A stretch of DNA of 64,000 bases from Austropuccinia psidii. Lineage: Eukaryota; Basidiomycota; Pucciniomycetes; Pucciniales; Sphaerophragmiaceae. A model generated the notes under the pieces. That model saw only the letters and a program-made list of their open reading frames with translations. It did not search any database and was not told the origin of the DNA. Location: positions 37,641,359 through 37,705,358 of the forward strand of contig JALGQZ010000009.1 of assembly GCA_023105745.1 (NCBI GenBank). Reading direction: 5' to 3'. Shown here piece after piece: positions 22,989 to 36,476 of the stretch. The position numbers and the translations under genes are program-made. Positions within the stretch are counted from its first letter, which is position 1, and every line of letters begins with the position of its first letter.

Positions 22989-23991
22989 TGGGTCTGACTC
23001 TCTCTTCCTTTGTTTGAAGGTGGTCTTTTTTTGCCCTTGTATCCTTGTCTTCTCCTGGAAGCTCCCTGGGATTGTGAAGAATGGTGACTCTTTCCCACTG
23101 ATCTGCTGGTTCCTGAATGGTCTGAAGCTACTGGAGAGCTGGTTTGGTCTAATAATTGTGAGCCTGATGGAATCTGAGTACGCCCTGTCTGGGTCATTTG
23201 TTCTTCTATTGCTTGGATAGTGGCTTGATTCTCCTTTATCCTGTTTTCCCTCACCTCCAGGAGTCTGAACTGCCTGGTGGGATTCCAACCTTTGGTGATT
23301 ACCATAATTTCTATGAAGTCTATCTCTTTGAGACATATCTTCTGGCAACTTTCTCCAAGTTCTTCCCTGTGGGATGCCAGGTTGAACCTCTTGTTGTCCA
23401 TGCTCCATTGAAAAAGGTCTTTGAGGAGTTGGTGGAGCTGAAGAACTTGATCCATATCCTTCCAGTCCTCAGGTTTGAGGTTTCTGTTGAATTGGAATGT
23501 GAATGGTAGAGTGGGTATGATTTCCCTCAATTTCTTACCATCCACCACTGGGTCCAAGGTGTCTTCTTCCAGGTCTTCTGGTTCTGGACAAGCCTTCTCT
23601 GTCCTCTGGCTGGTGCCTTTGGAAACCAAGGTCTCTGAGGTTTACAAGTGACATATCAGTGTTTTCAAGAATTAAAAACCTTTATTTTCTTATTGTATCT
23701 ACCTTTGACTGTTCCTTGTACAAATTTGTTGTCTGCTGCTTTTGGCAATTTACCTTTAGAGGTTACAACTGGGTTAATGACTTTAATCTTCCCTGTACAA
23801 GTTAAGGTTGGCTTGCCTTGTATTGATGCAGAGTTTTGTGGTTTTCTATTCCTCTGAGTGGAAATTGGTGTCCACCCTTTAGCTGTTATAAGGCCTTCAC
23901 TGTGCCTCTTTCCTTTGGCCTTGCTGCCCTCTGGTTCTGAGGGTGTCACTGGTGTGTTGGAGTCTGACTGAGTATCTAGTGGGATGTAGTT
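22985..23991 (-). CDS. ORF1 of element B, two exons, upstream of Gag
   Basis: Exon 1 is open from 23991 to 23703 but contains no ATG; intron 23702-23635 (68 bp, GTAGAT...CTCAG); exon 2 23634-22985. The join is phase 1 (G|AG, Glu), like the intron of element C. The product is about 310 residues: a Lys/Ser/Thr-rich N-terminus, then a structured block (KLREIIPTLPFTFQFNRNLK, KDLFQWSMDNKRFNLASH, ITKGWNPTRQFRLLEVR), then a basic Ser/Gln/Arg-rich tail (RRRQGYKGKKRPPSNKGRE). The last codon TGA (22987-22985) overlaps ATG (22988-22986) of the Gag frame. Unlike the Gag-Pol of this element, the frame has no internal stop. The GWNP-x5-LLExR motif is shared with C (GWHP...LEWR). Function unknown; a nucleic-acid-binding or structural partner of Gag is a guess from the basic tail. 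Confidence 0.68.
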
Positions 23992-24620
23992 TTATTCCAC
24001 TTAATAAGATAGGAAAACAAGGGCTTATTGTCAGTGAAGACTTCTTAACATGCTGTTTGCACGTCTAAGAATGGCTTATGCGCAATATATTTCTATATTA
24101 TGCCCTTATATTATGACAGTGTAATTGAATTAACAATTCCACATCAGAAGTACATCTTACGGAAGTTTGGCACACTTTTTGTATACCAGTATCTCACAAA
24201 TTAACTTGTAATTGGAAAGTATAATCTGACAGAGTGGTTATGTAAGAGGGCAATCAAAATTGATAATGTACCGGACCACACCTCCACTGTTGGTTTTACA
24301 GTAAGAGGTGTCTTTCTTTAATTAAAAAGAAGGACAATATTGATGGATTCAAGTGCTTAAATATGCAAAACACACCAAAAATAAGGGTTTTGTGGTGATT
24401 AAATTATAATACACCATGCAATAAGGCAAAAAATAGAAGAAATCACAGTGGTATACAGCATATACCACTCAAAAAATAAATAAAAGATATATATTTTATT
24501 TATTTTTTAATAGAATTTACGCCCAAAAAAAAGAAAGAAAAGTGTCATAATGAAGAAAATAAGAGAAAAAACTCACTTATAAGGTCCAAAAGGTTCAAAA
24601 GCACAGCCAGGCCCCCAAAA
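23992..24620 (-). other. 5' leader and primer-binding site of element B
   Basis: Untranslated leader. 24601-24620 on the minus strand reads TTTTGGGGGCCTGGCTGTGC directly after the 5' LTR, the primer-binding site. A hairpin with arms GTGGTATA/TATACCAC and loop CAGCA lies at 24448-24468, conserved in A. Confidence 0.75.
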
Positions 24621-26037
24621 TGTCAGGCTGAGTCTATAAAGATGTGATAAGAAAGAGTATTTACAGCCTAAACTATGACTGTGACATGGATAATAATGTT
24701 AAAAATATGTTTTGATAAAAATAAAAGGGCTTTACTAATGATTATTAGTGGTAGTGAGTACTGTTGATAGCCCTGGGTGCAGCTTTACCTGTTGGGTTAT
24801 AATAATAAAGTCTAAAATACTAAAGTTTATAGTATAAACTGGTTATTTTCCAAGAGTATAGCTGTTTTTTGACAGTTGTACTATGTAGGAATTCAAGAGC
24901 AGGATGAGGAAACCTTTTCTGGTTGAGAAAAGGCCTCCTTTTATCCTAAAATGGGGTGGAATGGCTCTCTAGAGCATCCACTTAGAGGAAGTGAAGAGTT
25001 TTGCACTTCAGAGTACTGGATTGTGGTTCTCATAGTACCTGTGTGCTCTGTATTTGGCGCAGATGTGGTTTTGAAACCACATCTGCACAGTTTTCACCAA
25101 TACAGGGTGAAAACTTTCATCTGGGGACCACATAGCCCTCTTCTGACGTGTATGATGCTGGAATTCTGTACAGAACCTGTATGGAACACCAGTATTGAAA
25201 TAATTATAAGTTATTTAAGTATAAAAATGCTCCCTCATCTGTTTGACACCTTATAATCATACTTATGGGATAATATCCCACAGTAAGACTGTATTGGTCT
25301 AACTGTGAGATTTTGAGCTTAAAACTGCTATACCTTTGTCAGTGTTTGAGATATTGAGCTCAACTTTGGTTCATTGTGTAGCCCTGGATGTGCTCTACAC
25401 AATTGTACCTCATTCGATTTGGTTAATATTAAACATGGCAAAGGTATGCCATGTACCAGATTTTTGGTACATATGTATGTTTTGCTTAAAAGCTGTATGG
25501 AGCTTGTTTTACCCATAACTTTTGCTCTAGATGAGATATGAGAAAATAGATGGCACCATCAGATATCCCTGATTGTGCTCTTTCCAAAAATACCCCACTT
25601 TAGGTATCTCACACTAAAACTGTAGAAGCTAGATGAGAGTTGAATATCTTAATCACCCTCACTTGACCTCATTTTGGTCATAACTCCTGTAATTCTGGTG
25701 CTAGCACAGTTTGGCTAGTTCCATTGGATAGCCCTGACTTGGAGCTCCATTTTGAAAATCCATTTTATGCGGTTAAGCCTCTTCCTCTGTAATTCAGATG
25801 ACAGGTGAAAATTAAGGTTTATGCTAAGCAACAACTTTGAGCAGGAATAACTTTGTTATTCTTTGTCCTATGATGATGGGACTTGTATATTTGGAAAGGT
25901 GTGAGTTTCCGCTTTTCTTTGATACCTTTTGAGCTTATTCGACCCAGCTCCATGTTTTGGTGGTATCTTGGCTCTACTATTGATTTATGGTATTTGGCTG
26001 TCATCCTGGTGCTCTGGTTTTGAGTCACAGGATGACA
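24621..26037 (-). repeat. 5' LTR of element B, 1417 bp
   Basis: Matches 17085-18484. It contains the palindrome at 25060-25085, hairpins CCTTTTCT/AGAAAAGG near 24913 and TTTTCACC/GGTGAAAA near 25094, and (minus strand) a TATA-like GGATAAAAGGAGG near 24940. Flanked on the right by CATTT. Confidence 0.92.
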
Positions 26038-26042
26038 CATTT

Positions 26043-27919
26043 AGCATTGGTTAATAATGTTGTATTGAGCTATTTTTCCAGGTCATTTGTTTTAGGTGAA
26101 TCTTCTGATAGGCGCTCTAAGCTGATCCCTCTTCAAACAGAAATTTGGGGAAAGAAGTCCAACAGAACCTTCCTCCTCTATCATTATGTAGTGAATGCTA
26201 TCTATTTTATTTACAAGCTTAGAGATGAATTATTTCAGATACCCTTTGAAATAACTCTTATCTTTCAGAAAAGTGACACAATTGAGACTACTGTATAAAT
26301 CTCTAAGGACAAGAGCATATCTCAGTATTTGATGAGCAGCTGGTGTGATTGCTAAAGTAGCAAGATGCATCTTATAGAAGGGAGAAGATCATTTGGGAAG
26401 GGTTCTACTGAGGAAGAAATTTTTAAGAATGGCTCTCTGACATATTTTTCAATTTTTGAATGCTTGGAAATTTCCAGTGATGTTCCTTCCTTTGAGAAAA
26501 TGGTTCAAAAATATATTGCTTTCTGTACCTATCAGAGTTTTCCTATCATTATCATATTTGTCTGATGAGGATATATTTCTTCAAAAAAAGGATTTCCTTG
26601 TCTAGTTTACATTGAAGCAATTTCTTCACCCTTTTTCAGGAGAAAATCATTTTTAAGGACTTCCTTCATGCAATTATCAAGGAATTAGTAAACTGGTAGA
26701 AGGTTAAAGGTTATACTTGAAGCATAGTACACTGGGTGAATGGACGTCAGTTCAAAATTGAGAATCCCTCAATTTGTGTTGTGTACCTAGTTTTCATGTG
26801 CTTTAAATTGATGATTGTTTATGCAAATTGGTTTAGTAATATTCAATCATTTATACCATATTTACCTGCACCATAATATAGGTAGATTTTATTCTAATCT
26901 GCTCCCAGGTTAATATCTTTTCCAATAATAAAGATTTTGGCGTTAGAGGTGACATTATTTTTCTTAACTTCAGTAGCTAATATTATGGTTGTTAGAACCA
27001 ACCTGATATGGGATAAATGAGGTAGTACCTGAAGGGGGAAATAACAAGAAAAAAGTTTCAAATTTATTTCCAATCTTGTAACCCTAGCCCCACTTGTGTC
27101 AGAATGAGGTGAGACTGTCTTTGTTAAAACACTTAATTCTCTTAACATGACCCTTCAATAAACTTATCATGTTGGTAGTGACTACTTAATGAGATTATAT
27201 TCAAAAGATTTCATCAGATTTTTTTCAAGCCTGAAACAATGGCTGTGGAAGCCTTTCACAATTGAAGAAAGATATAAAACTGGATAAAAGACTTTTTGAT
27301 TTCCTTGACTGATAAATGTAATACCTTGAAGTATGTCCAATTTTCAGTATGAAACTCATGATTGTTTGATAATCAATAATACAAAATACTACCATATTGA
27401 TTCTGAGTTATTTCATGATTTTATAACAATAAATGAGGATAACAGACACTACTAAAGTTAAAGTTTTTCTTACTTTGACTACTAAGCAAGGAGCCGTTTT
27501 GATGAGATTAACCCATAAAAAATGTGGATTAACTGTAACCTCATATTATTCCAAAAACCATGAATACAATTATACCAATATTTGCTAATGTGAAAATTAG
27601 GAATGGGATAAAAATATGAAGGGGATAGTCAATAATATCAGCTTATGAATAAGTGAAGACATTATTTTATCTACTATTAATTATCAAAATGACTCTTCAT
27701 GTCCTCCTGAGATCATCTACTGAGAAATAACCTGAATGGAGACAGTAAATGAAAAGATTTCATGAGCTAATGTAGACAAACATGCAGCTTCTATTAATTA
27801 CAAAGAACTTAAAGAGTTCTACTGGGAAAATCTTAGGAATAATGAAGTAATAGCTTAAATTTTTATATTGGCTACCAATTTTTTCTAAAAAAAACTAGTT
27901 TGATTTGGATGAATGATGG
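26043..27919. other. Unassigned AT-rich sequence
   Basis: No recognisable gene or element. Short open frames (for example 26365-26565) show no domain. One frame that starts in the B LTR and runs to 26298 crosses the element boundary and is not a gene. Confidence 0.4.
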
Positions 27920-29678
27920 TGGTGAATTATTGATAAAAATCCTTAGTTAAAAATTAAGTACCTTTCCTGTCCTCTAAGCTTTTATAGGGTAAAAATGTGC
28001 AAAAAATAGTGAAAAACTTAATGAAAAGAGAAAGAACACCTGAAATTTCATTTTATAATCTTTTAGATGAAAAAAATACATTATAGAGCTTCATTTTCTT
28101 TCCAACAATAAAAATTTATGCAAAAATCCCATACAAGAAATATTTAAGGCTACAAAAGAATTGTTAAAGGAATAATTATTACAAATTTGATTGAGCAAAT
28201 AATTAAAATAAATTAGTGAATAGAAATATCAAAGATTTTATATCTTAAAAAACCTTGAAAGTGACTATGGTAGAGTTGGAAACAACATGAAAAATCTTCA
28301 AGTGATTAAAAGTTCTTTAATCCACTTTAGGGAGAGTATAAAGAGTCAAATTCTTATAAAATTTAAAAAATATGATTTGAATTATTGTCAAATGGGGTTT
28401 TGATGATCATTAATCTTTAAAATCAATTATTGGAATCTTTTTTGGATATCATAATAGATATTAAGGTATTAGTAAAAGGAAAACCTTTTAACATGAAAGG
28501 AAAAAGATGGTGCAAAAAATAAATTCTTTTATAGCCACCATTTTCTCCATCTCAACGTGGTGTCTTCTCTCACCTATTTTGAAAGAAATATTGGAATCAA
28601 AACAGCTGATTATGGCATCATTGAGCCTTGTTTTAGGGCAAAAAGGGGTTGGTTATAGTGAGTTTAGTCCTAGAAACCAGGAATTACTGTAAGCCTCAAA
28701 ATCCTGTAAGAGGCTGTGTAAGAGTCCTTGAAAGCAGTAAATACTGTTTTTTATGAAGTTTGTTTCAAATTGTGGGTTTTTCCCCTCTTGGAAACAATTA
28801 AAAAAGCCCTGATTGGTATCAACCATTATTATCAATTGAGTCACAGAACCAGTGATTCCATTACACACCAATATTAATGTAAGGTTTTGTGTATTTTGGA
28901 ATATAGCATATTTAAGAAAGGAATTTGGGGGAGTCTGGCGCCCTGGAAGCCAAAATTCCTTTTACCCCCAAAATTTAATATTTGCAATTGATTTTTTCTT
29001 GAATTCCTCATCATGTATTATACTTAAAATTTTCATATATGATAAAATTTGAAAACTAACTTATAAAGAAATAATTCTTACTTCCTCATAGGTGCATTTA
29101 AGCTTGCTTATGTAGTAGGCATGTACATTTTGACATTTCAAGTCAAAATAAGTCAATGCCTCACAGCTCCTAAATCACACACAAAAACTTCATTTTAACA
29201 CAAGAATTTATGGTCAGCACCACATGTGGTGTGATTTGAACTATTTATAATAGAATGGAGAATTCTTAAGTTAAGGTCTATTTTTTACCTTTCAATATTA
29301 CAATAATTGGGTTCCAAAAGTTTCACTCAATGATGACCCAAGGCAATTTTCATGGGGAATGCAATGGTATTGAAATTCTTGATTTTTTATTTACTCAAGA
29401 AAAGATATTTTTCTTTAATGAATATCTTTCAAAATAATATTTAATTTTGAAAATTTATTTGTTTAGATTTTCCTCATCTTTATGCATAAAATGTAGAAAT
29501 ATATTTTATTAACTCCCATGTGATTTCTGGAAAATTTATAAGTAAAATTTATTCATTATAGCTCTATCTTGAAAATTTTTTTCTAAATGTTATTACTTTA
29601 TCTACAAATGAGAATTCTTTATTTTTATGTTATATTTTGTGACCTTTTGAATAATTTAGAATACCTCTAAGGCTCTGA
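27920..29678 (-). repeat. C-like solo LTR, strongly diverged
   Basis: Plus-strand landmarks matching a reversed C LTR: AAGTACCTTTCCTGTCCTC at about 27956, GGCTACAAAAGAAT near 28150, TTCCTCATCATGTATTATAC near 29004, CACCACATGTGGTG near 29219, and TACCTCTAAGGCTC at the right end. Boundaries are approximate because the termini have drifted. No internal domain, hence a solo LTR. Confidence 0.7.
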
Positions 29679-32600
29679 GAGGGAATTTCCTTCAGAAAAA
29701 AATATCAAGAGGTTACTTTTGGGATGATTCTCCGTCTAGGCCATGAGAAAAGATTATTTGGGGGAAGAGGGGTCCTCCATTTGTAGATCTTGGGATTTCT
29801 ATAGGAGTCTTTAATAACAGGGACTTTGAGATCCCTAGGGTGTTGTTGTTTGGGGGTCTTAGCCTTTTGGATTGAGATTGGGTTTGATTGTAATTGAAGC
29901 TTCAAAGCCTAAATTTTGGAGTTTAGTTCTGGAGGATAAGTATTTGGAGCCTTATAGATATGACCAAATATTCAAAAAGGTCACAAAGAAACTCTACAAT
30001 ACTTATTTTAAAAATAAGAACTGAAATTATTATCTTAAACTAAGTAAAAATGCGTTAAAAAAGCATAAAACCTTGGTTATATCAGAAACCAATAGACAAA
30101 CATGTGAAATGAATTAAATCATTGGTTTCCCCATGAAACAATACACAGATAAAACTGTTATGTCATATCTGAAATTTTAATACTTTCTGAGATAACCTGA
30201 ATATATGCATTTTTATTATTAGCACATTTATTCATGGTTCCCAGATCATATCTTTTGATATATGCATTAAAGAGAGCTTAAAAAATAAATTTACCACATA
30301 ATTACTCTAAGAATACAGATATAAAATTTATTTGGAAAGCTATAAGCAAGGTTATAACTTACAAGGGTCTATTGATCAAAATGGTTATAGCTGTTGACCA
30401 CTTTGTTGTGAAATTGGTCAAAACTTCAAAAATGGAGATATTCAGATTCTAATAGCTTATATATTAACAATGATGTAATTCACATCATTATATTCAAGGT
30501 ATAACCCCTTGAAATCATGGTTTAAAGGTTCAAATAGTAAATTTCAACATAAAAGATGAGCCACAAGAAAAATCATCAAAAATACGTTTTTGATGATTTA
30601 ATGAAATTCTCTTGCAATATTGGTGAGAACATGACAAGCTACTAGGAGTAAGTCTCTGAATGGCTTTAGAATTTATAGCTCAAAATTCATTATTCAGCAA
30701 AGTTTAAGCTTAAAATCAATCATTTATGATCACTCACTGTAATCTTATTTTAGGTTCCACAGTTATATAAGTGATACAATGGCTGAATAATAGTTCATTA
30801 TTATCAAAAGTAAAAGAACTAGACTTCTGAAAAGCCTATGATTTCAGCAAACTTAGAGTTACAGTGATAACTCTAAATAATGGTGTAATAATGAGATAAG
30901 ATAGTTTACTTATGATTTAATCATAATGAAACCTTAAAATACTGATCAATTCCAGTACATACCATAATTAAATATCTACTAAAAGCCTTACGGACTCTAG
31001 GAGGGAGGATCTTACTATCAATGGAGCTCCTTTTCCTCTATTTCCCCCTCATACACATCAAAAATATTAGAACATTGGATCCAAAGGTAATAACTTTATT
31101 CTTTTCATATAGTTCTATCATATTATTAAATAATCAAGTTCATATTTGTAATAATCATCAATTTTAACGTGATTAAACCAATATTTCCTTGTTTTTTTTA
31201 AAATTCTCTTCAAAATCTTTAATTCCACATAAAATGAGGAATATTTGTAATTTCTTTTATTTTCATTTGTAAATACAATTTGTATAAGTTGTATCTACAT
31301 TATTGGGAATAAACCTACCCAATATCTTTACATTAAGTGTTAAAAGTAGCTCATTTTATCTTTTTATAATAATTTCTCTTTATTATTATTCTTGATAGTT
31401 CTTTTATTCATAAGAATACTATTTATATGAATAAATAACTTGAATATTAGTAATATTACTATTATAAACTGTTTTTTTATCATTAAATCACATTTTTCTA
31501 GTCATTTCTATTTTTTTTGTAATAATAACAACTTTCCATAAATGTATTGATCATTAAATATTGATATATTCATTTTCATTATATTATTTCATTTATTCAA
31601 ATAATATAAACATGTTTACACAAGAATTAGAATATTTTTTTATCATTGTAATTATTCTTTAGCCTCTTTATTCATTTAATAAGGAAATTAAGACTAAAAG
31701 AATAAAGTATTAGTAATATTTACTTATTCTTTCACAGTCAAACCTTAAAAATCTTTCAAATTTGTTGTGAAGCATTCCATTAAAGTTGAGAATTCACAGC
31801 TCCAATCTTTTCCAATTAAATTTGAAGGGTTAGATCCAAATTTGAGATTTTGGGGCTTCAATTTTGAAATTAGCTGAAATTCCACTGTATGCGGATTGAG
31901 TCTTCAAATGCTGAGGAAATTTATCTATTCTAAGGATTATTGTCTCCATGCTCAACAGGAATTGTTCAATACCTATTGATTAAATCACTTCTAGGATGGT
32001 TTAACACCTTTGTTTGTGAAAAACATAGCTATTCATGTAATAATGTAGTGTTCACTGAAGAATTACTTTGAATCCTGGATATTTTGGTAACTAGGATTCT
32101 GGGGACTATAATCTTACTACAGTATACCCTTGTGAAGGTTTTTTCAGGTTGTTCTGGCCCTTTTGTACTGGACCTGTGGCACCTCTACTTTATAATTTGT
32201 TCTTCATAGCCTATTTTATCCACCTTTAATACTATTTTACCATCTCTCTAAGCCCTAAATATTCAATTTCTTAATAGAAACACCATAATGTCAACCTTAT
32301 CCTGGTCTTTAAGAGATTAAATGATATTTGAACCCTTTTTGGCCCAATTTAGCCATAAAAAGGGAGCTGAGAATAAAATATACCTGTATTTTCCCTGTTA
32401 AAATGGTATCCTATTCTTTAATGAAAGACATTTCCAAAATGTTTCACCCGTATATTGAGCAATTTCCTCCTCAGAAAATAAAAGAAAATCTAATTTTCAT
32501 GTTAATATTCAAACTTACATCCTTTATGAAGGAATGAATTAATAATTTCTCTTCTTTGGCCCCTACTAGAACTCAACTCTTCCCTGAAATATCTTCTCAC

Positions 32601-35087
32601 TCCTAATTATGGTAGCTAATACCCCTTGTGGTGTGATATTTATATTGTTTTCACTACCAAAAGTAAGTTATAAGAGTTAAGAACTAGGTAAAATTAGAAT
32701 AAATCAATTGAGATTGATTTTTATTTTTTATTTGGATCTACCAGCCTCTTCTACACCCTTTTCAATGTGGAGTGGTTCATTGAGTTCCATATCATTTCAA
32801 TCAAGCTAGCTTCTCCACTAAGAGATTTTAATTCAATATTGAACAGCTTTGGTTCTTCATATATCTCTTAGAAATTTAATACTTCAAATTAGGAGGAAAC
32901 AAGATTAGAAAATTAAGGAACTACCCTCTTAGTCTTCACATTAATATGAATTTGCACAGGTATACCACACCATTCCTTTGCTTTCTGTTCCCTGGAGCCT
33001 GGAACTCATTCTTTCTAGGATTTTTAAATCTTGACATATTTGAGGAACTGTAAGCTAAAAAAACCATTCCCAGGATTTTGAATTTAATAGATTAATATTC
33101 TTTATATTCCTTGTCAGGAAGGAAAGGTATTACCTTTCTCACCAGTTTATATATGAACTTGAATTCTACTCTTTTTTAACAATAAAATAAAGTTTTTTCC
33201 TCACTTTCTGAAGAGTTTCAAGGTCTTAAGACCTAGATAATGTCCTTTCAAAAGAGAAATATTCCTTCAAACAAACAATTATTAGAAAGTAGTGCTTCCA
33301 ATCCTTATTTTAATCTATCAAGATCTCCCATAATACTCTTATATAATTAAATGAATAAAAAAAGTATTTTTATCTTTCTCTTACCTAATTGAAAATTGTC
33401 AAAATATTTAAATATCTACCATGTTATTAATTTATTCCTAAAACATTAATAGAGTATATGTGCTCAAAATCTGGAATTAATTAACCTTTTTTATAACAAT
33501 TGTTAATTATTTCTTATTTTAAGTAGGAAAATCTCAATAATAAGTATGATTTGTAAAACATAAAATTATGAATTCAAGTATGGAAAAGTATTTTTTTTTC
33601 AAATTTTCAAAAAGAAAGAGGGGAAGTTGTCCCTCTTCTCTCTTCCAGGGGGCAACAAGAACCCCATGGATTTTTTCCCATACTAACCTTTGTAAAGGAA
33701 TCATGCAGTAAAGTATTTTGAAGTTCATGAATTGGATGGATTAATTCCCAAGAATAAAACTAATTTTTGCCCATCAAAAATACAATTTTAGCTGAATTTT
33801 CAGAATTCTCTACGATTTATTTAATAAATAATAGAAAATTTGTTCTTTTATGGAAGCTTAACATACTTGCTACATTTTATGATATTGAAAATCATGTTGA
33901 TAATTCATGAATCCCACAGGTTTCTTTTTTATGAAGAAATTTACCAGAGCTAGCTTGATTGGGCTTGTGATTCAATCAATGCTGTGAATGGATTATATTA
34001 ATTAAAATAAGACTTTATTGTAGAACTTCAATTGTTCAAAATTACTTCCTGTAATTTTAAATATCTAAAGGAATTAGTGAGCTCACTTTAAGAAACACTT
34101 GAATACTGGTGGGCTAGAAATAATATTTCAATGAAAGTGAAGAAATTTAAGTTTACTGTCAATTCAAAATGAACTTTCATAAACTATGAAGCTTTCCTAT
34201 TACTTTGGCTTAAGCTATTAAATGATGGCTAGATATATAACATGAAAAAAAGAATTTTCATGTATAATAATTGATAATTATGAAAGAATTTAGTTTTGAA
34301 ACACCCAGCCCAAGATATATTAAAGCTAATTGTGAAAATAAATATATTTTATTTAGATGAGTGTACTATTTTACAATATTACTGAAAGGGTATTATTTGA
34401 GGAAAGCCATAACCTGAATTTTTTATTGAAATTTCTAAGAAGCTTTTCTTGTAATCAACATAAATTCTTCCATTTAAATGAGAAATGTTTTAGTATTAAT
34501 CTTTCAAAATCAGAGTGCTTCTCAGGTTAATAGCTTTCCATCAAGAATGGGTATTATTTAAAATCTTTGTATATAAAAAACCTCTTTTAGATTTTCTACG
34601 CTGAAATGAAACCTCAAACATTTTCATCCAATTTCTGAGATGATGAAAATATCCATTTCATGATAATTTCTCCATATCTTCTGAGTGCTTCAGAAAGGGG
34701 AATAGCTAGAGTTTACCTTTTTATTCTATAAAAAGAGCCCATGTGCAATGAATACATAAATTCTTCAGCTTAACCAAAATATTCAACATATTAATGAAAA
34801 ATTTAAAATATTTCAGAACCTTAAAATGAAATAAAATCTTTTGAATATCAATTTATAGATACATTTCTTCCAAATGAAGATAGAAATAGTGGGATTAGCA
34901 CGTGGGTATATTTCTCCAAAATATCATGTGAGCGTTAAGGTATATTCTACATACCCAAGTAGGCCAAAAATAATGATAAATTGACTCCTTAATATGCAAC
35001 ACCAATAATTTAAAATAATATTCAAACAAATTAATTTTTCTTCAAATAAATATAAGAAGATCTTTTGAGTAAGTAAATCAAGGGATT
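29679..35087. other. Unassigned AT-rich sequence, 5.4 kb
   Basis: I find no gene, tRNA or recognisable transposon domain. Open frames (29705-29905, 32328-32537, 33534-33728) are short and lack motifs. It is probably old, mutated repeat sequence. Confidence 0.4.
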
Positions 35088-36476
35088 TGACACCTGGTTT
35101 GGACTTAAAATCAAAAGACAAGCATGATACCAAAATACCATGAATTAATGGTGGAGAAATATGCCCACTAAAAGTGACTTTAGTCAGGATAGGAAATGGA
35201 ATTCCAAAGGAAGAGAAATTTCATTTTATTCCAAATATGTAGCTCCCATAACCATAGGACAAGGAATATCAAAGTTATTTCAGCTCAAATCCAGAATTGA
35301 TCTCAAACCTTAAGTTTCACCTCTAATTTAAAATATAGAAACATTTGCAGAAACCCATAAAATGGGTGTTCAAATTGAATATCTCAATCAGTACTATCCA
35401 ATAGTACTACACAATAAACTAGGCTATCATCAGAATTTCAGAAGCTAGAGCCATTCATACTCCAAGAAATGGTTGACAAATTATTCACCTCACCTATAAC
35501 TTCTACAGTTATAGGGGTGAGATACCTTGAATGGGGTCTTCTCAGAAAAATAAAATATAATATCACTTATGCTACCCTCTGTGACCCTTTATTACCTCCA
35601 GAGCAGAGCGTATTTAAGGATAATAACTTAATACAAGATTTATCAAAAATTCAAAATCCAATAATGGAATTTGAAAGCTGTATAACCTTTCACTAATTAA
35701 TGTTAGGCATATAAAATGAGCAACCATTGCGCAGAACCCATTAAGGGCTTAAAAAGGAGCCACTTCGAAGATCTCTATTCTCAACACTGACATAGTTATA
35801 GAATTTTCAAGGTAAAAATACAACAATATGGGAAAAACCCCAAGACTGTACATTATTCTCCCATACTATTAAATATTGGGTTTCAAAACAAAAAACATTA
35901 CTTAAATTCCTCATAATATGACTGATATGGAGTCACCTGATGTGTGCTGTATAGTTTTCTATCCAAATGACATGTCAGAAAACACCTATGAGGGCCCCAG
36001 AAGATGATATTCACTTTGCATCGGGTAAAAGTGACCAGGTGTGGTTTTAAAGCCCACATCTTAGCCCAATACAGGCGTTACAGGGCTGTGTAAGCCACAA
36101 GCCCACCCTATGGAATCAAACTCTTCACCCAGTCTATGTGGAAGGGTGCAAATGCCCCCTCAACACCTCTGTAAGGATATAAAAGGACCCTACTCTGCCT
36201 AAAAGAGGAATTCCATTTTTCTCTTGAATTCCTATGCAGTAATATGGCTAAAACCACTAGTGCTCCTGGGAACAAATCACGTTATACTTAGAATATTAAA
36301 TATGGTGGTATTTATTATGATGAAACAATTGATAAAAGCTGAAATACAGGCTTCCACAAGTATTAATAATCTTTAGAAAAATTAAAACCCTTATGTAACC
36401 TCTTTAAACATTATTTTACTGCGTGAAACTTATAGTGATTGTATTTGAATTACTATATCATAGAGTCAGCTTGACA
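35088..36476 (+). repeat. 5' LTR of element E, about 1390 bp
   Basis: Same length and layout as the B LTR in opposite orientation. It starts near TGACACCTGG, ends GAGTCAGCTTGACA, and has a TATA box TATAAAAGG at 36178 and a decayed copy of the family palindrome near 36040. The primer-binding site follows directly. Confidence 0.8.
36178..36184 (+). promoter_or_regulatory. TATA box in the LTR of element E
   Basis: TATAAAA followed by GGACCC; the equivalent position in A and B reads ATAAAAGG. Confidence 0.55.

Larger units (their letters stand above)
17085..26037 (-). mobile_element. Ty3/gypsy element B, complete outline, inactive
   Basis: LTRs at 17085-18484 (3') and 24621-26037 (5') begin TGTCAGGCTG and end CAGG(C/A)TGACA on the plus strand. 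CATTT flanks both sides (17080-17084, 26038-26042), an exact 5 bp target duplication. From right to left the inside holds the primer-binding site, leader with hairpin, two-exon ORF1, Gag, protease, RT, RNase H, a deleted integrase, the chromodomain-like tail and the polypurine tract. Stops, frameshifts and a deletion make it inactive. Confidence 0.93.

Noticed and set aside
17085..26037. Terminal TGTCAG...CTGACA of B as inverted repeats of a DNA transposon
   Set aside because: The 1.4 kb ends are direct repeats with RT and integrase inside and a 5 bp duplication, so it is an LTR retrotransposon.
25987..26298. 103-codon plus-strand frame
   Set aside because: It crosses the precise end of the element B LTR and its target duplication.
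33534..33728. Possible further C-like LTR or small gene
   Set aside because: A purine-rich stretch hinted at LTR sequence but the expected flanking landmarks were not found.
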